DNA from: Lachnospiraceae bacterium
Lineage (GTDB): Bacteria > Bacillota > Clostridia > Lachnospirales > Lachnospiraceae
Length of the DNA stretch: 64,000 nucleotides
Reading direction: 5' to 3'
Assembly: GCA_022767285.1 (NCBI GenBank)
Contig: JALENY010000037.1
Span: forward strand, 29,963-93,962
Of the stretch, positions 54,151 through 62,316 are shown piece by piece; the stretch's first letter is position 1; the number at the start of each line of letters is the position of its first letter. Made by a program: the position numbers and the translations under genes. The notes beneath the pieces are model-generated. The model was not told the origin of the DNA. It did not search any database and worked only from the letters and a program-made list of their open reading frames with translations.

Positions 54151-55689
54151 TTATCGTTTTACAAAATATTCCTCATACCAGACAAGGAATGTATAGATCG
54201 TCCACACTTTTCTCCAGTTGTCAGAATTGCCGCCCACATAGTCATCAAAAATAGCATTGATCTCGTCCACGTTAAAGAACTGTTCCGCCATCTTGCTGTT
54301 GAATTTTGCACGAACATCCTGATTGTACCGGTCATCTGCCATCCAGATGCGAATCGGCACAATAAATCCGAGTTTTTTGCGGAATGCGATCTCATCCGGC
54401 AGTACCTTTGAAGCAGCGGTGCGGAATGCCACTTTATTCTGTTCTTCATTTACCTTATATTTGGAAGGCAGCCGGGAAGCAATATCAAAGATTCGGCGGT
54501 CTGTCAGAGGCATACGGATTTCCAGCCCCACTGCCGTGCTCATCTTGTCCACGTTCAGGTAGATATCGCCTTCCAGCCAGATCTGAATATCGATATTTGA
54601 CATTTTGGAAAGAGGATCCAGTCCTTCCATCTCTTCATAAAGATCTTTTACCAGATGAATGGGCAGAACATTTTCATCGTAATGCTTAAGAATTTTCTTC
54701 TTTTCATCCTCTTTCATGATATTAGTGTTGCCCACATAAAAGTTCTTCAGATTCTCGCCGTAGCGCTCGGCATTGCGGTACATATTGTATCCGCCGAAGA
54801 ATTCGTCGGCACCCTCACCGGAATAACAGAGTTTTGTGTGCTCTGCCGCGGCTTTGCAGCCCAGGGTAAATACGATCGCCGACGCATCGCCCAGCGGCTG
54901 TTCCATATTATACATAACAAAAGGTACAATGTCGAAATACTCTTCCGGTGTGACAATCCTTCTGGACATCTTTCTTCCCAGAAGCTCTGCCGTTTTTTCT
55001 GCAAGAATTGACTCGTCAAAACGCTCTTCTTCATAACCGCAGGAATCAACAGTCTGCGCATCCGACATTGCCAGCACGTAAGAAGAGTCCACACCGCCGG
55101 ACAGGAAAGATTCCGCCACTTCATCCTCCGTTTTTACTTCCGGCATGATTTTCCGGATAGTAGTATGGATCTCATCCGCCCACTCTTCCAGTGTTTTGCT
55201 GTCATCCGGATGGAATTCCGGTTTCCAGTAGCGTTTAACTGTTATCTTCCCATCCTGCCAGATCAGGTAACGACCCGGCAGAAGCTTTTTTACGCCTTTG
55301 AAAAAGGTGTCTTCCCCGGCCACATAGGTCAGACTCAGATAAATCTGGAGCATCTCTTCATTCAGTTCTTTTACAAATCCAGGCTGCTCCATGATTTTAC
55401 GAATGGTTGTACCATAAAGAAGTTTACCGTCTGCGGTCTGATAGTAATAAAATGGTTTCGTCCCAAACTGATCTCTTAAGCAGAACAGTTTCTGCGCTTC
55501 GTCATCCCAAAGAGCAAAGGCAAACATGCCGTACATATGATCCGCCATATCATATCCCCACGTTTCATATGCCTTTACTAAAATTGCTTCTTCACGGGCT
55601 TCTCTGGTCAGAGAAGCGTCAATCCCGAGTTCCCGGCAAAGTGCTTCCCAGTTACGGATGTGACCTCTGTATTCTTTTACTATTATCAT
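54151..55689 (-). CDS. asnB: Asparagine synthetase-like protein with truncated glutaminase domain
   Basis: A 512-residue protein. The C-terminal synthetase domain is complete (FLSGGVDSSYVL at about 195-206, CYSGEGADEFFGGYNMY, LEIRMPLTDRRIFDIA). The N-terminal glutaminase domain starts about 70 residues late: it lacks the initiator Met-Cys nucleophile and the HRGPD region, and keeps only YRGHIRNWEALC through FALWDDEAQKLFCLRDQFGTKPFYY. GAGAGGT before the ATG at 55689 supports a genuine start, and nothing resembling the missing part lies upstream. It may therefore use free ammonia. Probably a natural variant rather than a broken gene. Confidence 0.82.
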   Translation of the reverse strand: MIIVKEYRGHIRNWEALCRELGIDASLTREAREEAILVKAYETWGYDMADHMYGMFAFALWDDEAQKLFCLRDQFGTKPFYYYQTADGKLLYGTTIRKIMEQPGFVKELNEEMLQIYLSLTYVAGEDTFFKGVKKLLPGRYLIWQDGKITVKRYWKPEFHPDDSKTLEEWADEIHTTIRKIMPEVKTEDEVAESFLSGGVDSSYVLAMSDAQTVDSCGYEEERFDESILAEKTAELLGRKMSRRIVTPEEYFDIVPFVMYNMEQPLGDASAIVFTLGCKAAAEHTKLCYSGEGADEFFGGYNMYRNAERYGENLKNFYVGNTNIMKEDEKKKILKHYDENVLPIHLVKDLYEEMEGLDPLSKMSNIDIQIWLEGDIYLNVDKMSTAVGLEIRMPLTDRRIFDIASRLPSKYKVNEEQNKVAFRTAASKVLPDEIAFRKKLGFIVPIRIWMADDRYNQDVRAKFNSKMAEQFFNVDEINAIFDDYVGGNSDNWRKVWTIYTFLVWYEEYFVKR

Positions 55690-55955
55690 GTTTGTACCTC
55701 TCATTCTCGTTCTTCTTTCTTTGCACAAATCGATATATGGAAGCTTGACCTAATGCGGACAGGATCTGTTTCATAAGCAGACTTCGGGGAGATCTGTGAT
55801 AAAATAGATGTCACGATTCGTGCGTATCCATGAATATTCTATCACAAGTTCTATTTTTCAGCAATAAAATGCAGATTTCGCTTTCTTTTTCATATTCAAA
55901 CTCATATAATAGTAAGCGAATCGTAAAAACTGCGTAAAGGAAGAATTATCCCGCT

Positions 55956-57788
55956 ATGAAAGAAAAGTTAGCCCCCAAAATGCTGAAAGCATATATTCCT
56001 GTTATTGTTCCCATATTAAAATATTTATTCGCTCTGTTCCTGACCTTGTGGGCATTTTCATGTATCGGGAATCCCTGCTATCTGGTTGCCGACATTCTGG
56101 AACTTCTGATTATTTTCTCTTTTTCCAATCTTCTGATAAAAAAGAAAATTGCGGGGCGAATCGTCAATGATATTCTTATGCTTTTCTATAATGCCCAAAT
56201 GATCGTGATGGTATTTGGCAACAGCTATATCACCATGGTCATGTTGACCAATATTGATTCTCTCCAGGCTCTATCCGGTAAGGCCGGCATCTATGTTTCC
56301 GGCGTTGTGCTGGTTCTCGTTTTTTCTTTTCTTCCAATTTATCCGTTTGAGTTTAAGAATGGGTTCGGACAGCTTCTGCTGTCTCTGGTGCTCTGTCTGG
56401 AACTGGCTTTTACCATGGTTTACGGAAACTGCTATTCCCCCATATACGGCTATTTTGATCTGACCATTCAGTACCGACACAATCAGGAACTGACCCGCAC
56501 CATACAGGCAGCGGTCAATGAAGCAGCCAATGAAAAAGCCCAGGTGGGCGATGGGGATTCTGCTGTTGATGCAGGAAATACAGATCATCCGGAAATCCGT
56601 CTGACAGAGGGAGCCTCTGCCGAAACCACTGCTATGTCCTCCGCCGCAACCGAAAACATGGCATCTGCTGCAGCCTCAAATGTGGTATTATCCAATCACG
56701 CCGACCCGGATCTTAGCTATTACCATGATGGCGTGACCGATTACCGTGCAAAGGACGCAGCCCTTCCCAATCAGCCTAATGTTATCCTGATTTTTACAGA
56801 GGGGCTGTCCCAGAATATTGTCTCCGATGAGCGGAATATAACACCTAATATATCCGCATATCAGAATCGTTCTCTCTATTTTACAAATTATTATAATCAT
56901 ACATTTGCCACTTTTCGGGGACTCATCGGACAGTTATACTCCGGGTACCAGCTGGAAAACTATGATACCAATGCGCTGGTTTCCCTTCAGGATGTTTTTT
57001 CCGAACTGGGATATTATACGGCTTTTATTAACACGGAACCTTTTAATGAGGACTTTACACCCTATCTGGAAAATCTGGGATTTGATGAATTAATCGGAAA
57101 CAGGGAATTCGAATGCAACGGCATGGCTAATACCATTTCCGATAAGGATGCGTATGAGATTCTTTTTGACTCCGCCATGGAGCAGTCCGCTTCCGGTGTT
57201 CCTTTTTTCCTGGCAATTTATACCTTTGGTACTCATGCGTCTCTGGATTCTGCTGATGAAACTTTTGGCGACGGAACAGATGCAGAACTGAATAAATTCT
57301 ATAATATGGACTGCCAGTTCGGTCAGTTTATGGAGCGTTTTGTCAGCAGTACACTTTCCGACAACACCATTGTTGTTTTCACAGCGGATCATGCCACATA
57401 TCAGGACGACTCCTTTAACACAGCTTTCCCGGATTATATCCGGGCAAACACTTCCTGCGATGCGATCCCGCTGTTTATCTATTACAAAGGTATCACCGCA
57501 GAGGGCATCGATGTGAACGGCCGCAATACGCTGGATCTGGCACCCACTCTTTTGGATTACCTCGACATATCCGCACCAAATCACTTCCTTGGCACCAGCC
57601 TTTTCGCAGATGAAGAATGCAGTCTGTGTGAGACCAGCTACAGTGATTCTTTCGTGTTATACACGACAAAAAATGCACAGATCGGTCAGCTGGAAGGAAC
57701 CGAACTGGACGAGTTTAATACGCTTTTGCAGGAATACTATATTACGAAGGAAGTAGCTGCCAGTAAACAGGAGCCAGATGAGCCATAA
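55956..57788 (+). CDS. LTA synthase-like sulfatase-family membrane protein
   Basis: A 610-residue protein with four to five N-terminal helices (20-160), a low-complexity Ala/Ser/Glu-rich stretch (185-250) and an extracellular alkaline phosphatase-fold domain. Catalytic elements are Glu282 in NVILIFTEGLS, Thr319 in HTFATFRGLIG (nucleophile position), and Asp478-His479 in VVFTADHA. Family members transfer glycerol phosphate or phosphoethanolamine to envelope polymers. The cysteine-free linker makes it longer than usual. Divergent from asnB; a TATAAT near 55908 is the likely -10 box, with a poor -35 box. Confidence 0.82.
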   Translation: MKEKLAPKMLKAYIPVIVPILKYLFALFLTLWAFSCIGNPCYLVADILELLIIFSFSNLLIKKKIAGRIVNDILMLFYNAQMIVMVFGNSYITMVMLTNIDSLQALSGKAGIYVSGVVLVLVFSFLPIYPFEFKNGFGQLLLSLVLCLELAFTMVYGNCYSPIYGYFDLTIQYRHNQELTRTIQAAVNEAANEKAQVGDGDSAVDAGNTDHPEIRLTEGASAETTAMSSAATENMASAAASNVVLSNHADPDLSYYHDGVTDYRAKDAALPNQPNVILIFTEGLSQNIVSDERNITPNISAYQNRSLYFTNYYNHTFATFRGLIGQLYSGYQLENYDTNALVSLQDVFSELGYYTAFINTEPFNEDFTPYLENLGFDELIGNREFECNGMANTISDKDAYEILFDSAMEQSASGVPFFLAIYTFGTHASLDSADETFGDGTDAELNKFYNMDCQFGQFMERFVSSTLSDNTIVVFTADHATYQDDSFNTAFPDYIRANTSCDAIPLFIYYKGITAEGIDVNGRNTLDLAPTLLDYLDISAPNHFLGTSLFADEECSLCETSYSDSFVLYTTKNAQIGQLEGTELDEFNTLLQEYYITKEVAASKQEPDEP

Positions 57789-57929
57789 AATCCAAAGACT
57801 TTCCTGTCACATGCACCTGATGTCCCAATCGCACCGGTCATCTCAGCCGCACTCGCGCTGTGTAAACCGAAACAGACAGGAAATTGTATTTACAATAAAA
57901 TCAAACTACCGAATATCCGGAGGGAAAAG

Positions 57930-59585
57930 ATGACAAAACAAAACAAACCTAAAAAATCAGGTATCCCCGTAGATTCCAAAGCATATACCGTCATTCTTGT
58001 GATCCTTAGCTTTTTATGTCTCTTTACAATCGCAATGGCTGCCGCACTGCCGGACGAGGCGAGAGAAAACGCCACTGGTTTTCTGATCTCACAAACTCCC
58101 ATTCTGATCTTATGGCTCTTTATGCTGATCAAAAGGATCCTCTATCTCTGCCGCAATCATATCGCACCAAAGCCCATTCAGCCACTGCGCACTTTGGGCA
58201 GATGGTTTGCCCGGTTTATTCGCCCTTACCATTTTGGATACTGTAAGGCAGGGGACGACAGATCTCCGATTGAGAAGCAGCTCAGCGCGTTCCGAAGGGA
58301 ATACGCTGCCTTCTATGAAGGAAAAGATATCAGGAAAAATGTTACTCAGTTCTATCAGCATATGCTGCTTCTTCACCGGAAAAGGCTGCAGCATTTAGGG
58401 ATTTCGCTGCATACCGATTGGTTCCGGATGCATTTTGATAAGGAAGCGCCCGTTGTGGGCAGCCTAATCCCGGATGGGAAATTCCGGCATATCCATGCCC
58501 GGGAATATTTACAGTGCAGGCAATCCCTGTCCTGCGGCAATAAAAAAATCTACTCTCTGAAACAGGATATCACTGCTGAATATGACATTATCGGTATAAA
58601 ATCCCAGAAAGCAGATGCCAAAGGTCTCACTATCATCTGCCCCAATTGCGGCGCAGCATCGACCGCAGAACAGCTTCTGACCGGCTGCCCCTACTGCGAC
58701 AGCTGTTTTGTAATAGAAGAACTGAGTGATCGGATCTGCGGCATGAGTATGGGACCGGATTATGAGCAGAAGACCCGGCTGACGGGGCTTCATATCGACA
58801 GCGCAGTCAACCGATGCGCCCTGGCGTTCACGATGATATCGTCACTTGGCTTTTTGTCCATGTTCTATGAGGTTTTCACTGTAATGAACGCTTCTGCCCG
58901 GGAGCTTCCCATAGCAGTCGTCTTGACCATCAGCGGATTGCTGTTTACGTTTGTCATTGCGATTCTCGCCGGTCATATCCTTGCGTTTCCGTTTCGCATC
59001 CTGTTCCATTTTCTGTATAAGAAGTGGCGGGAAAAGAGATCGGAAGAAGCAAGGATTTTCGAGAAGAATCAGCAGCTTCTCAAACAGATTCATCGGGTCG
59101 ATCCTGAGTTTTCCCTAAACTCCTTTTTCAGCAATGTGCGCAATAAACTGGCAGCAATCCATTTTGCCGACACGCTGCATGAGGTTCATGTATTTGCCGC
59201 AAAGGATGTCAGCCTTTATCTTCCGAAATATCGGGACATAGCGGACTGTCTCTTTGGGCCGATGGAGCTGCTGTCCTGTCAGATGGCGGGCAATCAGCAG
59301 ACAATGAAGATCAGGGTTTCCTTGCAGCTCCTCTATTGGACAGGACTGGCGATCCGGGAGGAAACAGAACATCTGGAGCTGACCTTAAGCAAAACAACCG
59401 GCTATACCAGCAAAAACCCATTCGGTATCTACAGTCCGAGGTGCAGTCATTGTGGTGCACCAATCGATTTACTGGAGGGAAACGTCTGCTCTTACTGCGG
59501 TACAAAGTATGATTTTTCTCATGTGGACTGGTATATACAGTCTTATAAACGCATCAGTGAGGAAACCGCCTGCCTTGCGGAATGA
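57930..59585 (+). CDS. Zinc-ribbon membrane protein of unknown function
   Basis: A 551-residue protein not recognised as a whole. Helices lie at about 18-40 and 52-75; a soluble part carries a zinc ribbon (CPNC 237-240, CPYC 253-256). Two more helices lie at about 290-360. Residues after about 390 (FFSNVRNKLAAIHFADTLHEVHVFAAKDVSLYL) weakly resemble Tim44-like domains. A second ribbon (CSHCGAP, CSYCGTKYDF) ends the protein. GGAGGG precedes the ATG. The FliB-like gene starts 26 bases after its stop, so the two are probably co-transcribed. Confidence 0.7.
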   Translation: MTKQNKPKKSGIPVDSKAYTVILVILSFLCLFTIAMAAALPDEARENATGFLISQTPILILWLFMLIKRILYLCRNHIAPKPIQPLRTLGRWFARFIRPYHFGYCKAGDDRSPIEKQLSAFRREYAAFYEGKDIRKNVTQFYQHMLLLHRKRLQHLGISLHTDWFRMHFDKEAPVVGSLIPDGKFRHIHAREYLQCRQSLSCGNKKIYSLKQDITAEYDIIGIKSQKADAKGLTIICPNCGAASTAEQLLTGCPYCDSCFVIEELSDRICGMSMGPDYEQKTRLTGLHIDSAVNRCALAFTMISSLGFLSMFYEVFTVMNASARELPIAVVLTISGLLFTFVIAILAGHILAFPFRILFHFLYKKWREKRSEEARIFEKNQQLLKQIHRVDPEFSLNSFFSNVRNKLAAIHFADTLHEVHVFAAKDVSLYLPKYRDIADCLFGPMELLSCQMAGNQQTMKIRVSLQLLYWTGLAIREETEHLELTLSKTTGYTSKNPFGIYSPRCSHCGAPIDLLEGNVCSYCGTKYDFSHVDWYIQSYKRISEETACLAE

Positions 59586-59611
59586 AAAGGAAATTTATGG
59601 AGGAAAGGACT

Positions 59612-60757
59612 ATGTTATATCATATACCGGATTATTATCGTGAATTTCACTGCACTGCAGATCGCTGTGAAGATACCTGTTGTGCCGGATGGCAGATTGC
59701 AGTCGACCGGCAATCTCTGAAGAAATATAAAAAGGTCCGGGGAACCTTTCGGAGCCGGATTAAAAAAGGTGTGGACTTTAAGGCGGGAACCTTTCGACAC
59801 CAGCCAAAAAGGCGCTGTGCTTTTTTAAATGAAGATAACTTATGTGATATGTATACCGCTCTTGGCAAAAACAGCCTGTGTAAAACCTGCCGCCTTTACC
59901 CACGGCACATAGAAGAATTTGAGAATGTCAGAGAAATTACCTTGTCTCTTTCCTGCCCGGAGGTGGCGAGAATCCTCATGAGCCGGTCAGATCCGGTAAC
60001 TTTTCACAGCGTCGAACGGGAAGGAGAAGAAACCTATGCGGATTTTGACCCTTTTTTCTATTCCCAGCTTCTGGATGCACGGGATGTGATACGGAAAATC
60101 CTGCAGAATCGCAGCATTCCTCTTGCCGTTCGTTCCGGTCTGGTGTACGGAATCGGTCATGACATGCAGCTCCGGGTCAACAGGCAGGAACTGTTTTCCT
60201 GTGGAAACGCACTGAAAAAATATCAAAAACCGGCGGCAGAACAGTTTGTACAGGAAAGGATACGGTCAAACCTCCAGCGCCCGGAAAAGCAGTTTGCATT
60301 TGCAAAGCGCAAATTTCGCTGCCTGCATCAGCTGGAGCTGTTAAAGAAAGACTGGGAGCTGCTGCTGTTGGAAACGGAGCAGAAACTGTTTTTGGATCAT
60401 ACAGCAATGGAATATGAAAAACAGACCGAAGAATTTCATCGCTGGCTGAGGGAAAATGAATTCCCCTGGGAAATTCAGAAAGAGCAGCTCCTTGTATATT
60501 TTATCGATACCTATTTTTGCGGCGCCGTCTACGATGGAGTGATACAAAAGAAGGTTCAGATGGCACTTTTCTGTGCTGATATTCTGGAAATCCTGGTACT
60601 GATGCGTTGGCTTCGCAATGAAAAACAACTGGATTTGGAAGATGTCATAGAACTTTCCTATCGTTTTTCGAGGGAAGTGGAGCACTCCGATCTGAATCTG
60701 AAACGGATGGAAGCCATGATGCCCAACAATCGGAAAAGAGAATCAGCCTTTTATTAA
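59612..60757 (+). CDS. fliB: FliB-like lysine N-methylase, YkgJ-type cysteine cluster protein
   Basis: A 381-residue protein matching the flagellin lysine-N-methylase family. Cysteines that probably bind a metal or iron-sulfur centre occur at 14, 19, 23, 24, 69, 78, 90, 93 and 115 (CEDTCCAGW, CAFLNEDNLC, CKTCRLYPR, LSCPEV). The rest is helical with no Rossmann motif seen. The ATG at 59612 has GGAGG 8 bases before it. No flagellar gene is present, so the target may differ from flagellin. It follows the zinc-ribbon gene and overlaps the convergent C39-like gene by 15 bases. Confidence 0.82.
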   Translation: MLYHIPDYYREFHCTADRCEDTCCAGWQIAVDRQSLKKYKKVRGTFRSRIKKGVDFKAGTFRHQPKRRCAFLNEDNLCDMYTALGKNSLCKTCRLYPRHIEEFENVREITLSLSCPEVARILMSRSDPVTFHSVEREGEETYADFDPFFYSQLLDARDVIRKILQNRSIPLAVRSGLVYGIGHDMQLRVNRQELFSCGNALKKYQKPAAEQFVQERIRSNLQRPEKQFAFAKRKFRCLHQLELLKKDWELLLLETEQKLFLDHTAMEYEKQTEEFHRWLRENEFPWEIQKEQLLVYFIDTYFCGAVYDGVIQKKVQMALFCADILEILVLMRWLRNEKQLDLEDVIELSYRFSREVEHSDLNLKRMEAMMPNNRKRESAFY

Positions 60758-61414
60758 CAAAATATTTGAGACCAGATAACTGCTGTATTTTTTTACATAG
60801 TCCTGATATTCTTCTATTTTAATATAGTATTCTTTTCCCCAGGAGGAAATGCAGATCCAGGACTCGTCTCGCCCTGTCACCGTAACATAATGAGCCTGGG
60901 TTTTTGCAGACACCACATACGTTCCGTCTGATTTTTTTGTGTAAAAATTCAGCTTCTGTTTTCCCCATATTCTCGGAAAATTCGGCCCCACAGACAGAAT
61001 AACCGGAATATCTCTTTGAAGCATGGAATCAACAGACTGCCAGATCTTTTTACCTGAAACGTTCCACACTGCTCTCATTGGAATTCTGTTCTTTAAAAAA
61101 TACCAGTTGATACCAAGCATGAGCCCCAGCCCATTGATTCCGAATCCCGGCATCACCGGAAGGTAATATTTCCACATTCGCAGAGCACAGGTCTTATAAT
61201 CCGAAAGCGTCATCTGCAGGCGGGACAGCCTCCGAAAAGTCTTTGACTGGCATTTGGGATGCCAACAATTCAGATAGAGCAGTACATCTGTCGCCCCGAT
61301 CACGCCGCAGCCTGATTTTTTCAGGAAATTATATGGCAGCCACGCCTGACTGCCCCCGTAAGATTTCCCCGTATTCGTCTGTACTCTGATAAAAGGATGC
61401 TTTATTTTTCTCAT
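60743..61414 (-). CDS. C39-like (papain-fold) cysteine peptidase-type protein
   Basis: A 223-residue protein. Cys36 in KKSGCGVIGATDVLLYL is at the start of a helix as in papain-fold peptidases, and the His partner is likely in AHYVTVTGRDESWICISSWGKEYYI, a pattern common to C39_2-like proteins. There is no signal peptide in the chosen frame. The start at 61414 has AGGAG just before; the frame is open to 61540 but without ribosome sites. No export gene or peptide substrate is adjacent, so the function is unknown. Its 3' end overlaps the end of the FliB-like gene. Confidence 0.65.
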   Translation of the reverse strand: MRKIKHPFIRVQTNTGKSYGGSQAWLPYNFLKKSGCGVIGATDVLLYLNCWHPKCQSKTFRRLSRLQMTLSDYKTCALRMWKYYLPVMPGFGINGLGLMLGINWYFLKNRIPMRAVWNVSGKKIWQSVDSMLQRDIPVILSVGPNFPRIWGKQKLNFYTKKSDGTYVVSAKTQAHYVTVTGRDESWICISSWGKEYYIKIEEYQDYVKKYSSYLVSNILLIKG

Positions 61415-61635
61415 TTCGTTCTCCTGTTCCATCCCCGGTATTCCATAACGCCGGAAGCAAAGTTCCGCTGCCTTCTTATACAAATATAACATATTCCTTT
61501 GATATCTGCCAATATTCTCAGAGAAAAAGGATGCCAACAAGCTCAGAGAAAAGGAGTTCAGCGTTATTATTTATGCAGCTGCCCATTATCTACAGGAAAA
61601 TGGATGAAGCCTGCATCGCCGGACAGCATATAAAA

Positions 61636-61683
61636 GCCGGGGTATGAAGTTCTGCATTTATACAGAGCTTCTTACCCCGGCAT
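61636..61683 (-). terminator. Terminator of the MATE-cytidylate kinase-like operon
   Basis: GCCGGGGTAaGAAGcTCTG pairs with CAGAaCTTCaTACCCCGGC, closed by a 9-base loop, then TTTTAT on the minus strand. It lies 13 bases after the kinase-like stop codon. Confidence 0.87.
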
Positions 61684-61695
61684 CTGATGTCTTAC

Positions 61696-62280
61696 TTAAT
61701 ACAAACCTGCCAGTATCTCAACACATCGGTCAATTCCCAACGCCCCGCTGTTCAGAGCGATATCATAATTCTGCACAACGCCCCATTTCACGTCTGTGTA
61801 AAACTGGTAATAGGCTGCACGGCGCTTGTCTTTCTCTCTGAGCCGCTTTTCCGGTGTCATTTTTCCTTCTCCATACTGCTCCACAATACGTTTGGCGCGG
61901 CTTTCCATATCGGCATAGATAAACACGCGCAGGCAGTCCGCTTTATCCCGCAAAATATAATCCGCACATCGGCCAACGATGACGCAGGACTCTTTTTCGG
62001 CCAGTTCCAGAATAATTTTCTGCTGGATTGCCCACAGTTCATCCTGATAAGAGTGGCCGCAGTAGTCTCTCGCGGAAAGTGCCTGAGAAATCCAGCGTCC
62101 GCCCACTGCATATTCCCCATGTTCTGCAATATATTCTTCTGCAAATCCGCTCTCCTGTGCGATCTTCTCAAGAAGTTCCGCATCATAACAGTGAATTCCC
62201 AGCTTTGCAGCCAGTTCTTTGCCAATGGTTCTTCCACCGCTTCCAAATTCACGACTGATTGTAACAATTCGATTACTCAT
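61696..62280 (-). CDS. Cytidylate kinase-like family protein
   Basis: A 194-residue P-loop protein. The N-terminus IVTISREFGSGGRTIGKELAAKLG is the loop typical of the cytidylate kinase-like family, and SCVIVGRCADYIL and the basic lid REKDKRRAAYYQFYT follow. True Cmk has a different NMP-binding insertion, so the substrate is uncertain. AAAGGAGG precedes the ATG. It lies 36 bases after the MATE gene and ends at a strong terminator, hence one operon with it. Confidence 0.85.
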   Translation of the reverse strand: MSNRIVTISREFGSGGRTIGKELAAKLGIHCYDAELLEKIAQESGFAEEYIAEHGEYAVGGRWISQALSARDYCGHSYQDELWAIQQKIILELAEKESCVIVGRCADYILRDKADCLRVFIYADMESRAKRIVEQYGEGKMTPEKRLREKDKRRAAYYQFYTDVKWGVVQNYDIALNSGALGIDRCVEILAGLY

Positions 62281-62316
62281 TTCATTCGCCTCCTTTAATA
62301 TAAACTACGCTTTTCT

